A stretch of DNA of 64,000 bases from Mansonella perstans. Lineage: Eukaryota; Nematoda; Chromadorea; Rhabditida; Onchocercidae. Below are positions 24,001 to 34,566 of the stretch, one piece after another. Made by a program: the position numbers and the translations under genes. Every line of letters starts with the position of its first letter. The first letter of the stretch is position 1. The stretch spans positions 1-64,000 of the forward strand of contig JBAMDO010000226.1 of the NCBI GenBank assembly GCA_037074765.1. The letters run 5' to 3'. The notes under the pieces are model-generated. The model was not told where the DNA came from and ran no database searches. It saw nothing but the letters and a program-made list of their open reading frames with translations.

Positions 24001-27000
24001 CAGAAACATTAGGAGCCATTCAACTTCACTTCAGGAAGCTACTTAATAACTCCAATTTATGAACTTTGCTTCTTTATCCTTAGTTTGTTTATACAATTCA
24101 CTGTTCCTCCTTTTTTTTTTTTTTAATTTTGAATTATTCAAATCAAAAGTTTTCCAAAATAATGGATTGAAAAATATAGTTGTGAGGAGTGTGATCGAGT
24201 GTAACTTTACAACTCTTTTTATAAGTAACTGAAATCTAGATTCTATACAACTCTTACTTTTATCCATTAATATTTATAGAAAATGATGGAATTTAGGAAT
24301 AAGCACAGCCTAGTACCGTTCATTGACGATAGTTTCGAAATAATTGTGAGAGCATTAATGTTATTCAGATGCTATGATTGATGGAATGAACGAACTGTTT
24401 TTTCAAATAATTCATTGTGATTAGATTAAACGGCTTTTTTAGTTGAAGTGATTTAAATTCCATTTTCTTTTTCTACAATATTACTAAATAATTAGTTTTC
24501 TAGAAAAATCGTTGTGTAACAATCAAAAGGATACCGTTGCCAAAGATTAGCTCGTTTGACATTAGTAAAAGAGATAAGTGGTAAAAATTAATCATCGATT
24601 CATGAGATTTGTAAAGGTATATAATACCCTTGACGGCTGTGCTGCCAATAATGTATCTAATATATTTTGAGAGAAACAAGTTTTCATGCTTCTTTAAAGT
24701 TTCATCATTGAAAGGAAGGACAATGCTGTTCATAAAAAAATTAGTGGTACTAAATTAATTATTTGAGACATTAATACTGCTTTGCATCATGAGAGCAATT
24801 ATTAAGAGTGAGTCATTAAATCAAATGTTTACTTTACGGTAACTTAGAAAGCTATTAATTTTTCATTTTCAATTGTCTCGTATTTCTAGCCTATTGATTA
24901 TAGCTGTACTTCCTGAAATCTTTTCAGTTTAAATTGATTTCGTCAATCCTTTGACAATAACTCTTGTTTTTTTTTGAGTAGAGAGTAAGGACGGCTGTAA
25001 TAGAGCAACTAATGGAAGAGTGTTAAGAAAGAGGTCATTGCAGCCTCGTGAGGATACTAAGATTAATTAGAAGTTGAAAAAAGAGGCGAATGGTACTATA
25101 TTGATAAATATACAGTACATATGTGAAATGTCTGAGAACAAATTTTATGAAATAAACGAAAATGGCTTGTGTTTCTTTGAATTCTATTCAATGTTAGTAA
25201 CAAATGCAAGTATTTGTTGCTTCTGTTTGTGCACAATACTTTTGCCAACTTGCTCCTGGTCTGTGACATTTCACATTCTCGCACAATCTCTATCATGTAA
25301 GTATAGTAATTTAACGAATTTTGTGTTTTGTCCCCAAAATGTCAAAAAATTTAATTCAGATTTGATTCTTAAAATTTTTTTCATTTTATATTATGCAACA
25401 ATGCATTTTGAATTGATTTTAAAATGCAGTAATCTGTTTAAAAAGTCTTTTCAATATAGGTAGCTATTTTGAAAAAACCATAGTATTGTTGAAAAGTCTG
25501 CTAGCGGGTTCTGTCTTGATATATACTAGTCGCAAATGATACATTGGGAAATATCGCTTAGAATATATTGACCTGCATGGATTTTAACATCTAACTTACC
25601 GTTAGAATTCCAATTGAAAATGCAAGCCTTAAATGTTTAAATTTGCTCACGTTTTTAGATCAGTATGATATAGGTTAGTAAATACTGGTGATTAGGACTG
25701 GCTGACTCCTAATCGGCATTTCCATCTCAGTCAGTTCAATAACATTTTTGCATATATTAATTACACTCCCTGTGTTGTCTGACTCATGCACGGTGCCTGC
25801 AATCAATTTATTCACCTGTCCTATATTCATCATGACCCATTTCAATTTCACTTCTCTGTTACGTATCAATCTCAAACAAAAATGACCCTTGTAGTTTGTC
25901 CTTCATCGGACTGCTTAAACTTATATTTATCTTAGCTTTGAAATTTCAATAAAATTTACACTTGATAGCAATAGAGAAAATTTTTTTCAAACTGTAAACA
26001 TAATAAAAGCTTTCGATTACATGTTTTCCAATTCATTTCCATGTTTAATTAATTTTATGGCTTATTTATTTAGCTGCTCAAACGATTTATTGAATAGATT
26101 ATCTTGTTCCATACTTTGTTTTTGTATAAATTTGTTCGTTCACCTGTCTTTAGTCAGGATTTTTTCAGTGCAGTCTGATAAAGATGATAAGTAGAATCCT
26201 AATCACTATGTTCAGTATCATTTTTAAATACGCTATGTAAGCATTCAGTTATGAGCACTTTCGTTACTCGACTCATAACAAGAATCTATGATTTGTCTGT
26301 TTTCCATAGAAATTATTTCAGTACCATTATGCCTTTCATCCATTGTGGCTTTTCATTCACTTTTCCGCTTCACTTTCTTCAAAAACTTTTGTGAAATTTT
26401 TTCGAGCAAAATTTTCGAATGTAAAATTTGACTGAAATTTTAACCGTATAATAAAAGAGTGAGTATCCAGTAATCAAATGCTTTCTAACATTGAACACTA
26501 ATGAATAAAAGATCTTAAGTAAATGTCACTTTTGGTCACCAATAAACCTATAAATGTAATTCTATCTAACAAATAGAATAAAGTCAAAGGTGACTTTTTC
26601 TATCATATGACGAGACAATGTTATGCAAATTTACAAAACACAATTTTCCTTTGGCTTACAAATATTTAAAATTGAAATATATTAAATTGAAATATGAGTG
26701 ATAACATTCAGTGTAAAATCACATGCAAACTCAACTACTATTCTGTAAATGTCAATTGTCTTTTAAAAACTCCGTTCGTCCCTTTTTTTTCAATTTGTTT
26801 ACATTGAAGAATTGTTTTTTTTAAACGTCACAAAATTTCAAGTATTTTTTTATTCAAACGGTCAGTTCTCTCAGGACTAGATATAGATAGGTGCTTCATT
26901 TACGATAAATACGTCACTGCATTAAGAACGAGTCCTTTTTTCATCAAGAGAGAAAGGAGTTATTTGTATGATAACAAGTTGACACGGAATGAAATAGAAA

Positions 27001-30000
27001 CGGGAAGTTAAATAGATGAAAGTAGCTCTGTTACTAATGAACTCAATTCATTTGCTGATTATTTTTTGAAATTATTACGATTTTGAGACCCACTTGAGAC
27101 CCACTTCCGAAATGAATCCCATTGATTTCATTCTTTTGTTAATGGAACCCGCAATTCATTTTTCTAGACTGACTTAGACTTCTAAGATAAGCAGGCTGAT
27201 TACAAATTTTCTGGTAAATAATTTGAAATAAGAAATGTGTTGTGGTTTATTTGAAACGCCAACATTATCCATGCAATGGAACGATGAAAAATTATTGTAA
27301 CTGCCTTCACTTTCATCAATTCATTCTTCCAGAAGACTCTAAAAATAGCATTATTGAAATTGTTTTTGAAGATAGTGCTTTGATATCCATGTACTTGGAA
27401 CCCCAACTGAGCAGAGTTTGGCTTTAGACAACTGTGTTGCTTAAATGTTGTCAAAGATATCACAGAACTGCTGAAGAGGAAATATTGGGATCGATCACGA
27501 AAAAAGTAAGATCATATCAATTCGAATCGTTGCAACTTCAGTTAACAGCGGGAATATCTTCAACTAAGTGATCGCCATAACTGATAAAGAGTTTGCCCTT
27601 CTACGAGGCTTTGAAGACATAATACCAGTGGTATTTAATAAAATTCCAGGAATCTGTTGGTTTGTTGTTTATTTTAAAAAGCGTTTTTTTTTCATGAAAA
27701 ATCAGCTATGTTACAACTGCTGATAATGTCAGTGAAATTCCATTGAATATAGGTCAAGGTTAATTTTTTTAGTTTAAAATGAACACTTGGGAATTATCTG
27801 AGTTGAGCCAGAAAAAAGCTCAGTGATGATAAATTTGCAACAAGAGAAATCTGTATTTCATTGCATAATTAATTTACAAGTTTGATTTCCTTACCATTCG
27901 TCTGGTGGAAGTGACCTTTTTTGATTTAAAAACGCCATTCCATTTTTTTGCCATTCTATTTTTTTGACTTGAATTTCTGCTAACCGCCTCCTTTTCCTGA
28001 GTACTTAAGTAATGTAATGGAATAATGTCTTAGTTTGTTTATTTTTTCTCAAAATGTCTGGAGTTCTAGAGACGCTACTGAATTCTTTTTAGTTTACTTG
28101 AATTTAGCAGAGTAAATAATTCTATAGTTATCTGAAAAGAACATATACTCTTTAATTCTTTTTGGTATTTAAGTGTGTAAGACTATTTTCTACTTTTTAA
28201 TATTAAAACTGCCATTGGACAAGCAAAACCTATTGACATTACTTATCTTAAGATCTTTGTATAGGTATCTAACTGAATTATAATGAAGTTTAAAAGCCAG
28301 TACTTTGCTAGATGTTTGATAGAGTGCCACATTTGATATCGTTTACGCTTCCGTCATGTTAATGTTGTCTTGTTCGATGCCATTTTCTGTTTAAAATATA
28401 GGAATTTTTGGAAGAGAGTTAAGCTTTGTGAATGGAATTATAACTTTTCCGATATCGGAACTTATTTTCTACAAGCGTTCAGCCCAGTTTTCTAATCGCT
28501 GTTTGTAATCACACTTATTTGTCGAAATTCAACCAAGAAGTGCTCGATGTCGTCATCATCGATATGTTCCGGTTATCGTTACGAAAATCAAAGACCATTT
28601 TTAATTTATCAAAAACCGCTCCAATTCAGCTGGTTTAGCACAGCACTCAAAAATATAAGTATGTTTAACACAACTCTTCTGTTATCACATATTTCTACCG
28701 TTTATATTAAGTAATGATTCTTCTTCAACAACCGGAAAGCTTTTGGAAATGTCAATTCACAACTCTTTCTGACAATACTAAATTTACTATTCTACATTAA
28801 CTTAACAACCAAACGACATTTTTCGTTCTTTTAAAAAATTTGAAGAGTTACTTTTGGAGATCTCTGAGGTCAAGAAAAGTAATTTCTTAATTTGCGAGCT
28901 TTTCTCGAGAACAATAAAAAATAATAAAGTTGTTTTGGAGAATCCCACATATTTGTAGACTGATACATTAATTAATAAATAAATGGACATGAAATATGAG
29001 TATTATTATAAACTTATCATTTGGAAATAAATTATGCAAGATTTCGAATAAAGTGCGAGATAAAAATTATTTTGACCCTCTTTCTTACGTCAAATATTGT
29101 GCCATCTTTTAGAACAAACGATTTTACTTGTTTATTACCGTTAATGGAAATATCAGTCCCTTCATAAATGAAATTATGAAGTTCACAAGGAATAATTTAT
29201 TTTTATTTTCTTTACTACTTTTTTCTATATAGTTATTTTGCGACTCTTCAAATTTAATTATGAATCTTCCTTCATTTGAAATTATTTCCATTGCTTCTGC
29301 ACAGCGTAAAGGGAAAGTTTTTACGGAGCAGTAATAAAGGATGTTTACAATACAGTTTTTATTTTCCAAAAAAGAAGTGATAAAGTAGAAAGTTAGAAAG
29401 GATTTTTCGGACAGTCACAATTAATATGGTATTATGACATCGCATTATTACACATACAGTTTCTCCTATTTCAGAAGAAACGAACAGTGACGCGAAACAT
29501 GAAAAAGAAATAGAAGAAAAACGTACAGCAACTACAGGATCATCCACCTCCACTGTAGATGAGATATGCCCTATAGTGAATTTGAAATCGAATGATGAAC
29601 GATCGGAATTCGTTATAGACGACTTAAAATCAGACGAGATAGTTTTGCCTGACAACCATAACTTTGGCTCACTGGACATAATCTGCAGCAATAAGCCGAA
29701 TTGGGAAATTCGTCGGAAAAGTTTAACTGCGATGTACTTAGAAAAGAAAAATTTAGAGCAAGAAGTAGATTTGACGGAAAAGTCACAAAGAAGGTCACGC
29801 AGCAGTGAATTCCCAAAGACCACGATCGTTAAGGTTAGATAGGTTAAAGGTTTGGATCACCAAAACTTTTCCTATTTCTAGCAAATGTGAGCGAAAAAAT
29901 TTCAGGATCTTATAAATTTACAGTCACTGAACTTTCATTCAGGGTTGGAGGACACCGGTGGTTGAGATTTTGCAAGGATTTTTCTCCGATTAATTCAAGA

Positions 30001-31315
30001 ACTTTTCATCTAAATGCTACCAATAATTTTTTTAGATTTTAAGTTTCTTCGATTGCCATAGTCCATCAATAAGAAAAAATGACATTCCAAGTTTTCCTAC
30101 TTATCTCCAAATTTGTTGAAGTTTTAACTCTGTTCGATTCTGCAATTTTAAAATTTCCAGGATGAAGGACCAACACGACAGTCACTGCTCAGCTTGGTCA
30201 TGGATGAAGATGTTCCGGAACTAATGGAGGCTATGGCTGAAAAGGTTTCATTTTATGAAGTTTACTTTTCGTCACCATCATTTTTTATTCCAAAACTGAT
30301 TTGTGCTCCAACTAGCAGCACTCCAGATTAATCCAGTGAATACCAGACTTAATTTTTCAGTTAGAATTCGTATTTGAAGATCTCACGCCATCTGTATCCA
30401 ATGCTGGAGAAGGAATATTGCGTAATTCAACAAAGCGTTCACGTTCACGTCCTAAGGTTAGTAACCAAAGCTTCTATATTAAGCTGTTAGCATTGCATGT
30501 ACAAAGTAATGAATATAATTGGGATTTTAGAAGGTTTGGAATAAATGATTCGGAATAAAATTTAGTGATATTTAGTGGAGGCATTTCTTTTACAGGAAGC
30601 AAGGCTAGAATTTCATTCTTCATCACCAACAGTTTTCACATATCCCGATGAAGAATCAGCTGTTGAAAAAGCACAGTGGGATGAAGGGGAACAAATCACT
30701 TTCACTGTTTATCGAGAGCTGTGCGAAGGGTATCTTTCCATCTATTAATCGAATAAACATCCCCTTTTTTTTCCTTTTTTTTTTAAATTTCCAAATTCTT
30801 TATATATATCTATCATTCAATTATTCCAGAAAAAAAGAACGTTTGAGAGATGAAAATCGCAAACCTCAAAGCTTTTTACAAACCTCGCAAATGGCGAGTG
30901 ATAGAGAATCATTATTCATAAGAAGTGAGTTTCAATATTTCGACGAAACCTTTATTAAGTTGTTAAAGACTATACTTTGTCCGTTAATTTATGATACCAA
31001 GCAAATATTTGTAAAAGGGAACAGAGATTGAAAGAAAGTACAAAATGTTTATACCTATCCATTCGATTTACTTCGTAACAAGTTCTGAACTACAGCAGTA
31101 TCATTCACACTTCATCTTGTTCTTCATAATTTAAACTCTTCTTTATTCTAGAAAAATGCATTTTTGTTTAAAAACTCAGTTTTTTTCCAGCAGCAACCCT
31201 AATGGAGGAACCATCAATGGCTGAAAGTTTACTAGGTGTCACGGGTCGTATCTCATACAACAATGCTCCAATGGATTTAGCTCGATTTAGTAAAGTACAG
31301 TGTAAGTATCACTAG
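21030..31315 (+). CDS. Unrecognised Ser/Thr/Glu-rich multi-exon protein
   Basis: A chain of phase-compatible plus-strand exons at about 21030-21220, 21338-21431, 21545-21699, 21795-21906, 22060-22219, 22529-22656, 22916-23078, 23291-23466, 29476-29832, 30162-30245, 30360-30456, 30597-30730, 30830-30926 and 31191-31315. Most have a GT donor and a TTTCAG-like acceptor. The protein is mostly low-complexity and charged, with a Thr/Ser run (ISSTTTASTTTSTS), a coiled piece (LEEVHRLLKKFNTIRQQRAK) and basic RSRSRPK segments. A more ordered stretch lies near 30620: ARLEFHSSSPTVFTYPDEES. That block faintly recalls the phostensin/taperin PP1-binding proteins, from memory only. The ATG at 21030 is a guess, and more exons may lie upstream. 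The 6-kb gap at 23467-29475 joins phase 1 to phase 1, but two genes remain possible. The final stop (TAG 31313-31315) assumes the last GTAAGT is not used. Confidence 0.5.
23467..29475 (+). other. Long intron or intergenic stretch, about 6 kb
   Basis: It begins GTGAGTCC after an exon ending in phase 1 and ends CTCCTATTTCAG before an exon starting in phase 1, so it can be a single 6009-bp intron. That is far longer than neighbouring introns. Inside are only short or non-ATG open frames, including a 129-codon run from a TTG at 25074 and overlapping opposite-strand frames at 27200-27463. I see no convincing nested gene, RNA gene or repeat beyond a short doubled GAGACCCACTT at about 27085-27106. 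Confidence 0.5.
31190..31193 (+). other. NAGNAG tandem splice acceptor
   Basis: The acceptor reads TTTTTTCCAGCAG followed by CAACCC. Cutting after the first or the second CAG both keep frame and differ by one codon (T-A-T-L versus T-T-L). NAGNAG sites are a known source of single-residue splice variants. Confidence 0.6.
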
Positions 31316-31891
31316 TTCCCCACATTCGAAAAAATTTTTACAACAGATGAAAGGCTAACACTGAAATATGTTCAGATCCCTGATAATTAGTAAATAATTC
31401 TTCTATCACAAGAGCAGACAACAGAAAGCTGAATTCTATCATCAAATTTTCTGTTTCTGAAATAATATTCCCTCGGGACCCGCGCTACAAATAGTGAAAA
31501 ACAAATAATGAGCCATTACATGAATGTACGATCGATTTTTACAAGTCTGTTGTTACCCTTCAGCTTTTTAATTGCTTGCTTGAGTATTATTTGTAATAAA
31601 GTGATTACTACACATATTAAGAGATATATCTGAAAATGCTGAATTTCCACCATCCCAGTACAAGTGCATCACTATTATGTGAATGAAACACAATTTAATT
31701 TTAAGAAATGCTTGGGTAAATAAGTAAATAAGTTTCCAAGTTAAAATGCTGAAATTAGTTTATTAACCCAAATTCCCGGATAATTTAACTTCAGCATTGA
31801 GATAATCAATTAATTTTTCATCATTTTTTTGGAAATGTTTATTAATAAAGGTGCCGAAAGCACAATAATATTTCATTCTTTAAGCTTCGCT
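31316..31891. other. Non-coding gap before the tandem duplication
   Basis: AT-rich sequence with no recognisable gene. It probably holds the 3' UTR or last intron of the plus-strand gene to the left and the distal 3' flank of the minus-strand gene to the right. Confidence 0.4.
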
Positions 31892-32419
31892 GCTGACATT
31901 AATTAAATTTCATTTTTTTTAGAAATGTTCATAAAATTACATTGAAGAAAGCGATTCATTCCGAGTCAAAAAAAAAGAAAAAGCAGAGAAGAATAAATGA
32001 AAGCAACCATTTTGTTTTGACTAGAATTTTACAAAATTTTAAAATAATAAAACCACAATTATTTGTTTGTGAAGCAGTCCTTATTTCCTCATATTCTTCC
32101 AAACCGATTTTACTATATGATTATACTTCAAAACAGAATCTTTTTTTTGAGAACGGCTGACATTAATTAAATTTCATTTTTTTTAGAAATGTTCATAAAA
32201 TTACATTGAAGAAAGCGATTCATTCCGAGTCAAAAAAAAAGAAAAAGCAGAGAAGAATAAATAAAAGCAACCATTTTGTTTTGACTAGAATTTTACAAAA
32301 TTTTAAAATAATAAAACCACAATTATTTGTTTGTGAAGCAGTCCTTATTTCCTCATATTCCTCCAAACCGATTTTACTATATGATTATACTTCAAAACAG
32401 AATCTTTTTTTTGAGAACG
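31892..32419. repeat. 264-bp tandem duplication, two near-identical copies
   Basis: Copy 1 is 31892-32155 and copy 2 is 32156-32419; both begin GCTGACATTAATT and end GAGAACG. I noted two differences (AATGAAAGC versus AATAAAAGC, and a T/C change in the ATATTC(T/C)TCC stretch). Copy 2 contains the stop codon and 3' end of the minus-strand TADA1-like gene (stop 32385-32387), and copy 1 repeats that end. On the plus strand each copy is open for about 80 codons after a TTTTTTTTAG acceptor-like site, without an ATG (KKAIHSESKKKKKQRR). I take that frame to be antisense to a 3' UTR. Confidence 0.95.
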
Positions 32420-33658
32420 GTCCGACCAACTTTTTCATCAGTAGTTGCCGAATCCACATACTGCTTATGAATCTGCCATCTGCCTGAAATAACGCTTTTT
32501 TTAATGCACAGAAAAACTTTGAAGACATATAAAAAGCTTAATTCGCCTAATTAATTCATTATTGCTAATTTTGAGGAAAATTACCCGCAAAGCATCCATA
32601 ACATCTACAGCGCACATTGGCGTTCTCATGGATTGTAAAACATAAGAGTCGGTAAGGCGATCACCTTCGGCCCTGAAATAAACTGCTAGATCCTTTCCTA
32701 CTGAAAAAGAAGCTGAAACATAACAGAACGCATAAAAGGTGAAATTACCGTTTTTTACGAGCACCGAATATATGACATATCCCTGTGTTATTCACTAGAT
32801 GGCTTCTTTTCATTTTCAACGCTTCTTCCAATATATTTTTCAAAATTACCTATAATAATAACTTATTGACACGATAAACCAGTGACATGAAAGGTTGCAC
32901 AATATGAAATTGTAACAGTAAAGTTAGTAACTCATTGGTTTTGAAAGAAATACTTTTGATGCATCAAGTAATAAATCACAAAGATCGTCATTACATTGCC
33001 GCCATTTAAGTTCATTTCTCAGGACTATAAACGACAGCCGCCTCCTTATCTGAAACCACAATAAAATGTTTGCCTCGAGAACTGGAGGAACATGGGAATT
33101 TCAGCATGATTTATGAAATGGTAGTATGATTTATAATATTCGAACTAACACTGTACTGATTGCCTACAACAAAAAACCAGGATTTTCGAGCAAAAACTTG
33201 GACATATAAATTCAACATCCTGCTATCGGAATAATCAAGAGGAACTTCCAGAAAGATTTTATGCTGAAGACCAAAAAGTAAACCTCCAGCTAGGACTACG
33301 TACGACCCAGTTTGTTTATCGTCCAACAGAAAAAACAACTAAAGAAACGTGAATGTCATTTATCCCAAAATGCATTAAGACAACTTTGTATCAACAATAT
33401 TAATGTGGAACGCAAATAAACCTGTTCCCTTGACCAATCCCATGTCTGCTCGCCACCAATAACATCTTGATCTGCTTCTGAAAGCATGGTCGACCGCTGC
33501 TGAAAAAAAAAATCAAATATATTACAACGAAATCAGAACTGATTTTACAGTACATTTAAGAATTTCGACCAAAATCCTTATCCCAAATTCGTTAGGAAAA
33601 TTTATAAAAACTCATCGATTACCCGTCTCTTATTATTTAGTAATCTTCCACAGTCCAT
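32385..33658 (-). CDS. TADA1-like SAGA complex subunit (tentative)
   Basis: Minus-strand spliced gene of about seven exons and roughly 250 residues. It starts at ATG 33656-33658 (MDCGRLLNNKRR) and continues DVIGGEQTWDWSREQ (about 33450) and TGSYVVLAGGLLFGLQHKIF (33338 exon). Next come LRNELKWRQCNDDLCDLLLD, VILKNILEEALKMKRSHLVN and GICHIFGARKKR (about 33040-32770), then LTDSYVLQSMRTPMCAVDVM (about 32660). The last exon reads DGRFISSMWIRQLLMKKL and stops at 32385. The LK-x-IL...FG block and the later VDVMDAL block match the order and spacing of the histone-fold and C-terminal regions of TADA1/Hfi1, a core SAGA co-activator subunit. I match by memory and the N-terminal half does not obviously fit, so the name is tentative. 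The gene lies 908 bp downstream of rme-6 on the same strand. Confidence 0.55.
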
Positions 33659-34566
33659 ATTAATTCATTTGGGAGATCGTGATCACCTTATATACAACAG
33701 ATGAAGAACATGAATAGAAATATCGAACCCTGAAACAAAAGCAAACGAATGCACATATTAATTGAAATGTTATTTTTCAAAAAACTGAAAAACAGAAACT
33801 CGAAGGATAAAGACCAGTAACTAAAAATGCGATCATTCGAAAAATATTGCAGTATTAATTTATCGGTCAAATATGTGGACATACCAGTGCTACATTAACA
33901 ATCCTCACTGAAAGTAGACTGGTCGATAGAAACATGACAAAATTATATTTCAAGTACTGATCTCATCTTGCAACAACTGTTTCCGGATAAAAAAAAGTGA
34001 AGTTTTCAATCAAAACGTTAAATTTCTATAACTAACGTCAAACATATCATCTTTCATTTAAAAGGAAAGGTAAACTGTGTAAAATTACAACAAATTATTG
34101 CAAACAGCAAATTACATATAATATATGTATCACACAGAACACAATTATAGAATGGATCGTAAACAGTATTGGTAGAAACATACAAAAAATCAAAACATTT
34201 AATTTCATCAAACTACAAATTTGATGCATAAGCAATCGTAAATAAACGATATAAAAGCATTGAAAAACTCAGTTTCAAAAAAGCAAGACTCTATTAGAAT
34301 TGAGTTGTCACATCAGCAGGATAAAGTAGACCCAGAATGAAAGCTATGAAATAAAGTCAAAGAAGCATAGCATACTAAAAAGTAAATTAAAGCGACATTG
34401 TTGAAACTATCACTCTCAAAGTTATCGACTATACCATGATAAAAAAAAGAAATGGAATAATTAAACTGTATGAATATATATCATAATATAAGAGGTCTAA
34501 ATAAGCTAAAATCAAAGGAACATTAAAATACAAAAATTGCGAAAATTTAATACTGCAAAAACTACC
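33659..34566. other. Gap between rme-6 stop and TADA1-like start
   Basis: About 900 bp of AT-rich DNA. An open minus-strand frame at 33882-33700 (MSTYLTDKLILQYFSNDRIF) with a good TTTGTTTCAG acceptor could be a 5' exon of the TADA1-like gene, but the splice phases were not resolved. Nothing else was recognised. Confidence 0.4.

Noticed and set aside
25074..25463. A 129-codon plus-strand open frame in the 6-kb intron
   Set aside because: It starts at TTG, not ATG, is hydrophobic and AT-driven, shows no domain and has no splice or promoter support.
27200..27463. Overlapping open frames of 61 and 87 codons on opposite strands
   Set aside because: They lie antisense to each other in AT-rich intron sequence with no recognisable product; chance is the simplest explanation.
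31942..32487. Lys-rich plus-strand frames in both copies of the 264-bp duplication
   Set aside because: They begin at TTG, overlap the 3' end of the minus-strand gene, and joining them to the left-hand gene creates a stop at the splice.
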